In this document: positions 17,535-25,959 of the stretch, one piece after another
Position numbering within the stretch: position 1 is the stretch's first letter
How the letters are laid out: every line of letters starts with the position of its first letter
Assembly: GCF_900188085.1 (NCBI RefSeq)
Contig: NZ_FZOU01000001.1
Coordinates: 372,001-436,000, forward strand
Reading direction: 5' to 3'
From: Granulicella rosea
GTDB taxonomy: Bacteria > Acidobacteriota > Terriglobia > Terriglobales > Acidobacteriaceae
Length of the DNA stretch: 64,000 bases
Program-made: the position numbers and the translations under genes
Notes under the pieces: generated by a model
Seen by the model: only the letters and a program-made list of their open reading frames with translations
Databases searched by the model: none
Told to the model about the DNA's origin: nothing

Positions 17535-17924
17535 CTAAAACCGGTGGATACGCCCGCGCAGTTTGTTCAGCGCGTTGCGGTCGTGCTTCGACGGCCGCCC
17601 TTCGGCCATGCCGCCCATTTCGAGCATCAGCTTGCGCTCCTCGGCGGCCTTCCTGCGCGCCTCGATGCTCTCCGGGCTCTCGCGGAAGAGCGTCGCCGCC
17701 ACCGCCGCCGAGCCGCGCGACTCCGTCACCTGCAGCAGTTCGATCTGAAACTCGCCAGCCTCGTTCTTCACCTTCAACTGGTCGCCCACCTTCACATCGC
17801 GCGAGGCCTTGGCGCGTGCGCCGTTCACCTCGATGCGGCCGATGCCGCAGGCGTCCGACGCCAGCGTGCGCGTCTTGAAGAAGCGTGCGGCCCAGAGCCA
17901 CTTGTCGATGCGTACCGAATCCAT
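17535..17924 (-). CDS. S4-domain RNA-binding protein (Hsp15 / HslR-like)
   Basis: 129 aa. The first 60 residues are an S4 domain: RIDKWLWAARFFKTRTLAS, then RIEVNGARAKASRDVKVGD. The remainder is a basic, charged tail ending LNKLRGRIHRF. This is the organisation of Hsp15, which binds free 50S subunits carrying a stalled nascent chain and helps recycle them. The gene begins 12 nt downstream of the large PAS histidine kinase and is followed by a methyltransferase. The N-terminal MDSVRIDKWLW matches family starts well. Confidence 0.88.
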   Translation of the reverse strand: MDSVRIDKWLWAARFFKTRTLASDACGIGRIEVNGARAKASRDVKVGDQLKVKNEAGEFQIELLQVTESRGSAAVAATLFRESPESIEARRKAAEERKLMLEMGGMAEGRPSKHDRNALNKLRGRIHRF

Positions 17925-17936
17925 ACCCTTCTTCTC

Positions 17937-20900
17937 TCAGTCTTCGGTCGGGATGCACGGCAGGAAGAGCGAGAAGACCGTGCCATGATGGCGTGCGTGC
18001 TCGCTGCTGCGGACGCGCAGGCGGCCATGATGGCGCTGCACGATCCCCTCCGAGATCCAGAGACCGAGGCCGGTTCCGTTGAGATCTTTCGTCGTGTAGA
18101 ACGGCTCGAAGACGCGTGCCAGCACCTCCGGACTCATGCCGTGGCCGGTGTCGGCGATGGTCAGGCGTACGCCTTTGCGGCCCTGCGTGTCCACCTCGTC
18201 GTGCGCCCGAACCACCAGCCGTCCACCGTTACGCATGGCGTCGATCGCGTTGGCGATCAGGTTGTTCAGCACCTGGCGGATGTCGTTTTCAAAGCACAGG
18301 ATGTGGGTCTGCGAGTCGTAGCGCGCCTCCACCCTGATGGACGAGTTCGCGAGCCGTCCCTGGTAGAGGTTCAGCACCGCGCCGATCAGCTCCGACGCGA
18401 CCACGCTCGTGCGGCTGACCGCCTGACGATGAAACCGCAGCGTCTGCGTCGCGATCTGCGAGACGCGCGCCAGCTCCGACTGCGCCATCTGCACGTAGAG
18501 TTTCAAGTCCTCCGGCAGATTCTGCGTCATCGCAATCAGGTAGAGCAGGTTGGTGACGGCCTCCAGCGGATTGTTGATCTCATGCGAGATGGAGCTGGCC
18601 AGCCGACCCACCGCGGCCAGCTTCTCGCTCTGAATCAGAGCCGCCTCCGCCCGCTTCTGGCCCGTGATCTCAAGCGACGCCGCCGTGATGGCCTGCACCT
18701 TGCCGTCCGGCCCGTAGACCGGGAAGTAGTTGACGGTCCAGTAGCGATGTTCGTTCGGGCTGGACGCCACCGCGCCTTCGAGCAGACGGTTGCGGATCGG
18801 CGCACCTGCAGCCACCTCTTCAAACATCTCCCGCAGACCCTCGATCGGCGCAATCTCGGTGAGTGTGCGGCCCAGCACCTGCTCTTTAGGCAGGCCGACG
18901 ATCTGCGCCTGCCGCTCGTTCAGCCGCAGGTAGCGAAACTCCACCGGGTCGAAGAGCGCAAGGCCGATGGGAGCCGTCTCGTAGACGGTTTCAAGCTCGG
19001 CGCGCTGGCGTTCCGTCTCCTCATGCTGCGCGAGCAGAGCCTCGGCGGCGGTGCGCGCCTGATGGATATCCATGCCGACACCCAGCCAGTAGAGGATGAC
19101 CCCGGCTTCGTCGCGTACCGGAAGAGCCCGCAGGCTCCACCAGCGGAAGGCGCCATCCGCGGCCCTGCGGATGGGAGCCTCGATCTCGTAGTCGGCGCCG
19201 GTCTCGACCGAGCGGGTCCAGGCCTGGACGACGCGGTCGCGTTCCTCCGGGGGGAATCCGTCGAGCCAGCCCAGCCCCGCGATATCCGAGAGCTTGCGGC
19301 CCAGATAGTCCAGAAAGCCCTGGTTTGCGTAGGTGATATTACCCTGGGCGTCGCCCATCCAAAGCGCCTGCGGATTCAGCTCGGTGAGCACGCGATAACG
19401 CGCCTCGCTGGCCACCAGCACGGCCTCATTGCGCTTGCGTTCCGTAATGTCGATCGCGATGCCGCGCAGATAGCGCGGCACGCCGTCCTCGGCGATCGCC
19501 TGGAAGCGCGACTCCACCCAGATCGGCTCGCCGGTCCGGTCCTGTATCTCGAACTCCACCGTGACCGGACGCAACGTCCGCTTGGCCAGCGCCACGGCGT
19601 CTGCCACCGCCTGATTGTGGCGCGGCGAACGCAGCTTGCGGAACGCGGCCAGGTCCGTCAAATCCGCGAACGGATGTCCATACACCTCGAACGCGCCCGG
19701 CCCAAAAGTCACGACATCCGTCTTGAGGTCGATGTTATAGGTTGCGGCGCGCGCTGCACGCTGCACGACGGCGAGCAGCTCCCTCTGCTCGCGCAACACC
19801 TCCGCCGACTCTCGCTGCTGCGTGATGTCGCGGAAGAAGACCACGATGCCCTCGCTGGTGGCGCGTGTTTCGGCGGAGATCCAGCGCTCCGAAACGGGCG
19901 ACCACGCCTCGAACTCCGACGGCAGCTCGGTCTCCATCGTCCGCCGGTACTGCCGCTCGAACTCGGTCCCGAGCAGCTCCGGATAGACCTGCCAGAACTC
20001 CGCGCCCATCAAACCGTCCACCCGCGACATGAGCTCCCGCGCCCGCCGGTTGAGGTAGTTGACCTTCCAGTCCCGATGGAGCGAGACGATCGCGTCCGAG
20101 GTGACCTCGAAGACCTGCTGCAGTTGCCGCGCCGCCGCCTCGCGTGCCGCCTCCGCGCGCTTGCGGTCGGTGATGTCGAAGGTGATGCCCTGCAGGTAGC
20201 GCGGTGCGCCGTCCGCCGCGATAGCCTGCGCCCGCGCCTCCAGCCAGATGCTCTCGCCGGTCGGCGGCAGGGCCTGGAACTCGATCGTCACCGGTCGCAT
20301 CGTACGGGCAGCCTCGGCCGCCTTCTCGCGGATCAGCTCATGATGCCGGGGCGCGATGACACTATAGAACTTCGAGATCGAATCGATCTCGCCGAGCGGC
20401 AGACCGTAGACCGGGTACGAACCCTGGCCGAAGGTCAGCTCACGGGTGATGAAATCCATCTCCCAGGTCGCGACGCGCGCGGTCTGCTGCACCTCGTTCA
20501 GCAGCTCCTGCTGTTTGCGCAACGTCTCCTCGGACTTACGGCGTTCGGTGATGTCGCTGAAGAAGAAGACGATGCCGTCGTCCGATGGGCGGGTGGAGAT
20601 CGCATACCAACGGTAGAGCGGCTCGCCGTAGTAGGTCTCGAAGTCCGCGCCGATCCCCTCCTCCATGGCCCGCCGATGGTAGCTGCCCGCCTCACTGTGG
20701 ATCGCCGCCGGAAACTCCTCCCAGAAGTTCTTGCCCAGCAGGTTGGGCTTGCCGGGCATCAACTCCTCCGCCCGACGGTTGAGGAAGGTGTAGTTCCAGT
20801 TCCGGTCCAGCGCGACGATGCCGTCGGACGTGATATCGAAGACCTCCTGCAGCCGCCGGGCGACGGCCTCGCGCGCCTGGTCCGCAAGCTTGGCCGCGGT

Positions 20901-21596
20901 GATATCGCGAGAGAAGACGATGATGCCCTCGTCGAAGGCGCGGGCGTAGACTTTGAACCAGATGTTCAGCGGCTCGGGATAGTAAGCCTCGAACTCGGTC
21001 GGCGTGCGATGCACCATGGTCGACCAGTAGTTCGAATAAAAGGGCTCCTCCAGATTGCCGGGCAGATCCTTCCAGGTGTTCTTCCCCACCGGATTGCCCT
21101 GCAGCAGCCGCGCCGCCACGTTGTTGGCGTAGACGCAGTTCCACTGGCGGTCGATGCAGACGATCGCGTCGGTCGAAGCCTCCAGCACCTGGTGAAACTG
21201 GCGCAGCGCGGCCTCGCGGCTGGCCTCCGTACGCTTGGCCTCGGTGATCTCGCGGTAGTAGAGCGCGAGCCCCTGCGAGACGGGCTGCAGGGTGATGTCG
21301 AGCCAGATATCGAAGGGCGCATAAAAGATCTCGCGCCGCGCGGAGACGCGGCTCTCCATCGCCGTGCGGTAAAAAACCTCGATCTCCGTGCCGGCGGCCT
21401 GCGGATAAAGCTGCCAGTGCGTCGCCTGCGGCAACTCGCCGTCGGAGAGCCGGCTGATCCGGCGCGCTGCATGGTTGGCGTAGACAAAACGCCACTCGAA
21501 GTCCAGCACCAGCACGGCGTCCGGCAGCGTCTCCAGGACGCGCAGTAGATCGGGCGTCAGGTCGGGCGTCGTGGCGGATTGGGGGGTGTTCGTCAT
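17937..21596 (-). CDS. Soluble multi-PAS sensor histidine kinase (eight PAS domains)
   Basis: 1219 aa, no transmembrane segment. Eight PAS-like units are readable in order, beginning near residues 15, 140, 265, 395, 515, 640, 755 and 895. Two kinds partly alternate. One is read as ITSDGIVALDRNW...NRRAEELM (units 1, 2, 3, 5), the other as ARAATYNIDLKTDVVTFG, a PAS_3-like form with a PAC motif such as YLRGIAIDITERKR (units 4 and 6). The kinase core follows: H-box SSISHEINNPLEA with phospho-acceptor His1005, N box NLIANAIDAM, and the G boxes DTGHGMS and GTGLGLW. No response regulator is adjacent, so it is an orphan kinase, probably reading cytoplasmic redox, light or ligand signals. The S4 gene starts 12 nt after its stop. 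Confidence 0.93.
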   Translation of the reverse strand: MTNTPQSATTPDLTPDLLRVLETLPDAVLVLDFEWRFVYANHAARRISRLSDGELPQATHWQLYPQAAGTEIEVFYRTAMESRVSARREIFYAPFDIWLDITLQPVSQGLALYYREITEAKRTEASREAALRQFHQVLEASTDAIVCIDRQWNCVYANNVAARLLQGNPVGKNTWKDLPGNLEEPFYSNYWSTMVHRTPTEFEAYYPEPLNIWFKVYARAFDEGIIVFSRDITAAKLADQAREAVARRLQEVFDITSDGIVALDRNWNYTFLNRRAEELMPGKPNLLGKNFWEEFPAAIHSEAGSYHRRAMEEGIGADFETYYGEPLYRWYAISTRPSDDGIVFFFSDITERRKSEETLRKQQELLNEVQQTARVATWEMDFITRELTFGQGSYPVYGLPLGEIDSISKFYSVIAPRHHELIREKAAEAARTMRPVTIEFQALPPTGESIWLEARAQAIAADGAPRYLQGITFDITDRKRAEAAREAAARQLQQVFEVTSDAIVSLHRDWKVNYLNRRARELMSRVDGLMGAEFWQVYPELLGTEFERQYRRTMETELPSEFEAWSPVSERWISAETRATSEGIVVFFRDITQQRESAEVLREQRELLAVVQRAARAATYNIDLKTDVVTFGPGAFEVYGHPFADLTDLAAFRKLRSPRHNQAVADAVALAKRTLRPVTVEFEIQDRTGEPIWVESRFQAIAEDGVPRYLRGIAIDITERKRNEAVLVASEARYRVLTELNPQALWMGDAQGNITYANQGFLDYLGRKLSDIAGLGWLDGFPPEERDRVVQAWTRSVETGADYEIEAPIRRAADGAFRWWSLRALPVRDEAGVILYWLGVGMDIHQARTAAEALLAQHEETERQRAELETVYETAPIGLALFDPVEFRYLRLNERQAQIVGLPKEQVLGRTLTEIAPIEGLREMFEEVAAGAPIRNRLLEGAVASSPNEHRYWTVNYFPVYGPDGKVQAITAASLEITGQKRAEAALIQSEKLAAVGRLASSISHEINNPLEAVTNLLYLIAMTQNLPEDLKLYVQMAQSELARVSQIATQTLRFHRQAVSRTSVVASELIGAVLNLYQGRLANSSIRVEARYDSQTHILCFENDIRQVLNNLIANAIDAMRNGGRLVVRAHDEVDTQGRKGVRLTIADTGHGMSPEVLARVFEPFYTTKDLNGTGLGLWISEGIVQRHHGRLRVRSSEHARHHGTVFSLFLPCIPTED

Positions 21597-21658
21597 CGCA
21601 GTTTGAAGCGAATTCGTCTCGGCTCCGCTGGCTTGAGTTTAGCCCAGAGGCCGCCGCA

Positions 21659-22321
21659 TCACGCACCCGATTCTAACGCCGACAACCTCCGTTCCAGCTC
21701 CTCAATGCGAAGGCGCAGAGCTTCCACTTCGGCTTCCAAATGCGAAGGCGCCGTACGCTCCGCGCGAACCGGACCAGGCTCGGAGTGCGCAGCCAGCGTG
21801 GCGGGATCGCCCAGCAGATGCGCGTATCGCGCCTCGCGCGCGCCGGGCTGGCGCGGAAGCAGAACCGCCAACGGACCTTCGCCCAGCTTCGCCTCCGGTC
21901 CAGCGGCCGGCCGGCTCGCAAGCCGCTCCAGCGTGGAGACCACCGAGCCCAGATCGTCGAAGCTGTGCATGCGGTCGGACCGGCTGCGGATCTCGCCCGG
22001 CGTCTGCGGCCCGCGCAGCAGCAACAGGCAGATGACCGCCGTCTCGTCGCGGCGCAGATTGAAGACCGTGCGCGCGCGATGCTCGTACTTCGGCACGCGT
22101 GAGTCGCGGGTCGGCGTCACCAGCCCAAGGTCTTCCAGCACATGCAACGCCTGGCGCACGTCGTCCTCGGTCAGATCGAGCACCGGCTCCCGGCTGCTGC
22201 GCTGGTTGCAGGCCGAGATCAGGGAGTTGAGCGACAGAGGATAGTTCTCCGGCGTCGTCATCTCTTTTTCCATCAACGCGCCCAGGACGCGAAGCGATTC
22301 GAGGTCGAAAGTCATATCCAT
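21659..22321 (-). CDS. YceH family protein (DUF480)
   Basis: 220 aa. The N-terminal half shows the DUF480 tandem winged-helix layout: LRVLGALMEKEMTTPENYPLSLNSL, then NQRSSREPVLDLTEDDVRQAL. The end is a coiled coil (LEAEVEALRLRIEELERRLSALE). DUF480 proteins are predicted DNA-binding regulators of unknown target. Start is ATG 22321 or 22315 (MTFDLES). It is divergent from the DUF882 gene at 22506, with a 184-nt promoter region between them containing AT-rich stretches (AATATTACATC near 22380). Confidence 0.9.
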   Translation of the reverse strand: MDMTFDLESLRVLGALMEKEMTTPENYPLSLNSLISACNQRSSREPVLDLTEDDVRQALHVLEDLGLVTPTRDSRVPKYEHRARTVFNLRRDETAVICLLLLRGPQTPGEIRSRSDRMHSFDDLGSVVSTLERLASRPAAGPEAKLGEGPLAVLLPRQPGAREARYAHLLGDPATLAAHSEPGPVRAERTAPSHLEAEVEALRLRIEELERRLSALESGA

Positions 22322-22505
22322 AGCTTGCCACTAAACGGCGGCGTCCGGAAATGGAATGGGGTTGCCCGATGTGACACGAATATTACATCTCGCTTCTTTT
22401 TTCTGCGGCCGGCTCCGGTAGACTGAATTTATCGAATCGCGATTTGCGGATCGCATTTGCCGAACGAGATTTTGATGCAGACTTCAAAGACCCCCGGGAG
22501 TATCG

Positions 22506-23120
22506 ATGATTCAGCGGTTAGCGTGGTGCGGACGTGTGGCGGCGGCTCTTGTTTTCAGCATGTTGGCGGTTTCGGCACACGCGGCCGAGACCAACGGCAC
22601 GGATGAGGTGGCGGGCAAAGGCCTTTCGATTCATAGCCTCAGCGGCCAGCGATACAGCCTGCATCTCCACCATCTGCACACGGGCGAGGATATCGACATC
22701 GTCTATAAGGTCGGCGAGACCTACATTCCCGAGGCGCTGGCGAAGCTGAACTATTTCCTGCGCGACCACCGGACGAACGACGTCAGCCACTACGACCCGA
22801 AGGAGTTCGACCTGCTGCACTCCATGATGGCGAAGCTGGGTCGTCCACAGGGCGTGATCGACATCGTCTGCGGCTACCGGACGCCGTGGAGCAATAACTA
22901 TCTGCGCGGCCGCTCGGCCAACACCGGCGTGGCGAAGAACAGCCAGCATGTACAGGCCAGGGCGATCGACATCAAGGTGCCGGGCCTGGCGACTGCGAAG
23001 CTGCGCGATCTGGCGGAGAGCTTCCACGCCGGCGGCGTCGGCTACTACCCCGTGTCGCAGTTCGTCCACGTGGACGTCGGCCCGGTGCGGACGTGGTCCT
23101 TCAGCGGCAAGGGCGACTGA
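22506..23120 (+). CDS. Secreted DUF882 / M15-like peptidoglycan carboxypeptidase (YcbK type)
   Basis: 204 aa with a signal peptide (RVAAALVFSMLAVSAHA, cleavage near residue 27). The mature domain carries the M15-like zinc motifs: VCGYRTPWSNN, then SQHVQARAIDIKVPG (HxxxxAxD) and a final FVHVDVGPVRTW. YcbK-type proteins are periplasmic and thought to trim peptidoglycan peptides. It is monocistronic, convergent with the exbD gene that ends at 23302, with a long inverted repeat in the gap. Confidence 0.88.
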   Translation: MIQRLAWCGRVAAALVFSMLAVSAHAAETNGTDEVAGKGLSIHSLSGQRYSLHLHHLHTGEDIDIVYKVGETYIPEALAKLNYFLRDHRTNDVSHYDPKEFDLLHSMMAKLGRPQGVIDIVCGYRTPWSNNYLRGRSANTGVAKNSQHVQARAIDIKVPGLATAKLRDLAESFHAGGVGYYPVSQFVHVDVGPVRTWSFSGKGD

Positions 23121-23235
23121 ACGCCTCTCCGCTTCCGGCCAATGTCGCCGTTTTGCGTGTCCTTGTCGTAGCTTTTTTGCTTTTCATCCTCACGCAGGAT
23201 CTGCTCCAGCCTTTGTTCTTCTCACCCCAGCCGAT

Positions 23236-23285
23236 GCATCCGGACTCTCCGCGTCCCGATTACGAGACACAAGGAGTCCGGATGC
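23236..23285. terminator. Perfect 12-bp inverted repeat between convergent genes (possible bidirectional stop)
   Basis: GCATCCGGACTC at 23236-23247 pairs perfectly with GAGTCCGGATGC at 23274-23285 over a 26-nt loop. It lies between the stops of the DUF882 gene and exbD. It lacks a T-run, so intrinsic termination is not certain. Confidence 0.5.
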
Positions 23286-23301
23286 CCGGCGTTCTAGTTT
23301 C

Positions 23302-23730
23302 CTAGGGCCGTGCCCCCGGCGTTAGCAGCCCAATTCGGTCCGCGCCCGCCTGCCGCCCAAGATCGATCATCTCGGCGACCCTGCTGTAGTCCAGATCCTT
23401 ATCCCCCTGCACAAACATCGCCTTGTCCTGCCGCGTTGCAAAGATCGCGGCCAGCTTCGGGAGAAGCTCCGACTGTGCGAAGCTCTGGTCGTTGATCTTG
23501 TAGACGGGACTCCCGGCGGAGGTCAGCACCTGCACGACGATTGTCCGCTCCGGCGTTGTCTCGGGAGCTGCGGACGACTTCGGCGCCTGCGGGACAAGCG
23601 CTTCCAGCCCACGCGGCGCGACAGGGACGATCACCATGAAGATGATCAGCAGGACGAGTAAAACATCGATCAGCGGGGTGACGTTGATCTCGGAGACGGA
23701 ATCGTGCGTGCTGCCTGCGCTCATGCTCAT
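23302..23730 (-). CDS. exbD: ExbD/TolR biopolymer transport protein, paralogue 1
   Basis: 142 aa. A short cytoplasmic tail leads into the single membrane helix with the proton-path Asp22 in NVTPLIDVLLVLLIIFMVI, then a periplasmic domain. It shares most residues with the next gene at 23932 (SEINVTPLIDVLL, EALVPQ, FATRQ, DKDLDYS), so the two are recent tandem duplicates. ExbD with ExbB converts proton-motive force into movement of TonB. ATG 23730 is chosen because AAGGAG lies seven bases before it; the longer open frame has no hydrophobic or conserved content. It is the last gene of the tonB-exbB-exbD-exbD-exbD run. Confidence 0.93.
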   Translation of the reverse strand: MSMSAGSTHDSVSEINVTPLIDVLLVLLIIFMVIVPVAPRGLEALVPQAPKSSAAPETTPERTIVVQVLTSAGSPVYKINDQSFAQSELLPKLAAIFATRQDKAMFVQGDKDLDYSRVAEMIDLGRQAGADRIGLLTPGARP

Positions 23731-23931
23731 GGCGTTGCTCCTTCGTATCTCTAGCCGGTTGCGACCCGGGCGGGTCATGCGAAGCTGGCGAGTGGAAGGC
23801 GTGTGAGCGGTGCGGAGGTGGGCGGCGACAGGCGCTCCGGGACGAGCGGAGTTGGCAGCGCAGCAGGATTTGAAACGGACGAGTCCCCACAATCCTGCGA
23901 CTGTGGGGACTCTGGCCGTGTGAACCGAAGA

Positions 23932-24366
23932 CTACTGGCCCGATTCGACCCGCGGGGTGATCAGACCGATGTTATCGACGCCAGCCTGCTTGCCGAAGTC
24001 GATGACCTCGGAGACCTTGCTGTAGTCGAGGTCCTTATCGCCCTTGACGAACATGACCTTCTCTTGGCGAGTCGCGAAGATCGCCGCCAGCTTCGGTTCG
24101 ATGTCCGCCTTGTTGAACGAGTCCTCGTTGATCTTGTACGAGGTCTGCGCGCCGTTGGCCTGAACCTGCACAACGATCGTGCGGTCGTTCTCCGGCTGAT
24201 CCTGGGTCTTGTTCTTCGGCGGCTGGGGAACCAGCGCCTCAAGACCCTTCGGGGTTACCGGCACGATGACCATGAAGATGATCAACAGCACCAGAAGAAC
24301 GTCGATCAGCGGAGTCACGTTAATCTCCGAAACTGACCCGCCTGTACCTCCACCACCCATTCCCAT
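23932..24366 (-). CDS. exbD: ExbD/TolR biopolymer transport protein, paralogue 2
   Basis: 144 aa with a glycine-rich N-terminus (MGMGGGGTGGS), membrane helix NVTPLIDVLLVLLIIFMVIVP with Asp22, and a periplasmic domain ending DNIGLITPRVESGQ. The ATG at 24366 is preceded by AAAAGGAG, a strong ribosome binding site. Compared with paralogue 1 it is nearly identical in the membrane segment and diverges in the linker. Co-directional with paralogue 3 (gap 64 nt) and ExbB upstream. Confidence 0.94.
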   Translation of the reverse strand: MGMGGGGTGGSVSEINVTPLIDVLLVLLIIFMVIVPVTPKGLEALVPQPPKNKTQDQPENDRTIVVQVQANGAQTSYKINEDSFNKADIEPKLAAIFATRQEKVMFVKGDKDLDYSKVSEVIDFGKQAGVDNIGLITPRVESGQ

Positions 24367-24430
24367 AGCGATTCTCCTTTTGCGGCCGGGCTATACGCTC
24401 TCGGCTGCTGACCTTTGTGCTTGACCGTAC

Positions 24431-24853
24431 TTAGTTGTCCTTGCGCTCCGTCAGCATCCCGAGCTGGCTGACGCCGGCTGCGCGGATACCGTCGACCGCA
24501 TCCATCACCTTGCCGTAGTTGGAACGGCCATCGGCGCGGAGGAAGACTTCCTTGCTGGTTTTGTTCTCGAGCTTGGCGGCAATCTTGGTGCCCATCTCGT
24601 CGACCGTGATCGAGTCGCCACCGAGGAAGATATGTCCGTCGCGGGTGACCGCGACCGTCACGGCATCTTCCTTGTTGGCGTCTTCCATCGCGACAGCGGC
24701 CACGGCCACCGGCAGATCGACGTTTACCTTGTTGTTCAGCATGGGCGTGATGACCATGAAGATGATCAGGAGTACAAGCATCACGTCCACCATGGGGGTG
24801 ACGTTGATGTTTGAATTGACCTTTTTGCCTTCGTCGCGCTTATTGATTCCCAT
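24431..24853 (-). CDS. exbD: ExbD/TolR biopolymer transport protein, paralogue 3 (divergent)
   Basis: 140 aa. The membrane segment NVTPMVDVMLVLLIIFMVI carries Asp23 as the conserved acidic residue. The N-terminus is charged (MGINKRDEGKK) and the periplasmic part differs clearly from the other two paralogues (VFLRADGRSNYGKVMDAVDGI). It is the first ExbD after exbB, so it may form the core complex, with the duplicated pair adding variants. In other acidobacteria and myxobacteria, ExbB commonly is followed by two or more ExbD genes. Confidence 0.93.
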   Translation of the reverse strand: MGINKRDEGKKVNSNINVTPMVDVMLVLLIIFMVITPMLNNKVNVDLPVAVAAVAMEDANKEDAVTVAVTRDGHIFLGGDSITVDEMGTKIAAKLENKTSKEVFLRADGRSNYGKVMDAVDGIRAAGVSQLGMLTERKDN

Positions 24854-24999
24854 GTGCTAACACTCCGTCCGGGTTGTCCGGGCATTCGAGCTCTAACTTT
24901 GCTGCGGCCTTACCCTGGCGGAACCGGCTTCCCGGTCCGGACGATCCTGCGAACGTCCGAACCGGGCCCAGGTGATTCTCGCTCAGGTGCTACGGGTGT

Positions 25000-25740
25000 T
25001 TAGCGGTGGCTCTGCTTGATGAAGTAGTCGACCAGCTCGGAGGAAGAGTTGTCCATCTCGACGTCGAACGCCTCAACCTTGTTGGTGAAGTAGTTGAAGC
25101 ACATAACGGCCGGGATGGCGACGATCAGACCGAAGGCGGTCGTAACGAGAGCCTCCGAGATACCGCCGGCGACTGCGCCGATACCGGTCGCCTTCGAAGC
25201 AGCGATCGACTGGAACGCGTTGAGAATACCGATGACGGTGCCGAGCAGGCCGATGAACGGCGCGGTCGAACCGATGGTCGCCAGGCTGCCGAGGCCACGC
25301 TTCAGCTTGGAGTGAACGATCGCCTCCGAACGCTCGAGGGCGCGCTGCGACGACTCGATCTGGGCCTCCGAGATGGAACCGCCGCCACCGAAGCTGCGGA
25401 ACTCCTGCAGACCGGCGGTGACAACCTCGGCGAGGTGCGACTTCTTCGAACGGTCGGCAACCTTGATCGCCTCATCCAGACGGCCTTCCTTCAGAGCGCC
25501 GGCAACCTTGGGCGCGAACTCGCGCGACTGGGTGCGGGCGGCCGAGAAGTACAGCGCGCGATCGATCATGACAGCCAGCGACCAGATCGACATGATGAAC
25601 AGGATGATGACGATGCCGCGCGGAATCCAGCTCATGCTGGCCCACATGGAGAGGAGCGAGAAGCTGTTCGCTTCCTGGAACATGGCGAGGGAGGCGGTGA
25701 CGTGGGCGAGCGAGGCGTTTGCGAGATGAGCGAGAATCAC
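25000..25740 (-). CDS. exbB: ExbB/TolQ/MotA-family proton channel
   Basis: 246 aa with three membrane segments: one near residues 35-60 (GIVIILFIMSIWSLAVMID) and two near 150-215 (LATIGSTAPFIGLLGTVIGIL and VTTAFGLIVAIPAVMCFNYF). The TolQ-type motif GSTAPFIGLLGTVIG is intact. ExbB pentamers surround ExbD dimers and energise TonB-dependent outer-membrane transport. The gene is 219 nt downstream of tonB and 146 nt upstream of the first exbD, all on the minus strand. A strong hairpin lies between tonB and exbB. Confidence 0.94.
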   Translation of the reverse strand: MILAHLANASLAHVTASLAMFQEANSFSLLSMWASMSWIPRGIVIILFIMSIWSLAVMIDRALYFSAARTQSREFAPKVAGALKEGRLDEAIKVADRSKKSHLAEVVTAGLQEFRSFGGGGSISEAQIESSQRALERSEAIVHSKLKRGLGSLATIGSTAPFIGLLGTVIGILNAFQSIAASKATGIGAVAGGISEALVTTAFGLIVAIPAVMCFNYFTNKVEAFDVEMDNSSSELVDYFIKQSHR

Positions 25741-25889
25741 TTGAGTGTTTCCTCCGAGATAAAGTCTGGATCTAAACTTCGTTTTTCAGAACTTCGCGGT
25801 TGCGGTGAAACAAAAGTCTAAAGCCCGTGAAGGCCAAGAGCTACAAGGATGTTGAGACTTTAGCCTCGATCCAAGCTGGTTGATCTTAT

Positions 25890-25918
25890 ACTCCCTGCCG
25901 ACGTTTCCGGCAGGGAGT
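25890..25918 (-). promoter_or_regulatory. 10-bp-stem hairpin between tonB and exbB
   Basis: ACTCCCTGCC at 25890-25899 pairs with GGCAGGGAGT at 25909-25918 over a 9-nt loop. On the minus strand it follows tonB by about 40 nt and is not followed by a T-run. It could be an RNA processing or stabilising stem, or a weak attenuator setting the tonB:exbB ratio. Confidence 0.55.
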
Positions 25919-25959
25919 GCTACGGGAAGAACCTTTTCGGGAAACCCGGCTAGCGAGTG

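Noticed and set aside
16740..21548. A 1602-codon open frame on the plus strand opposite the multi-PAS kinase
   Set aside because: Its translation is a Arg/Leu/Ala/His-rich sequence without domains and mirrors the codon bias of the kinase gene; it is an antisense shadow of high-GC coding DNA.
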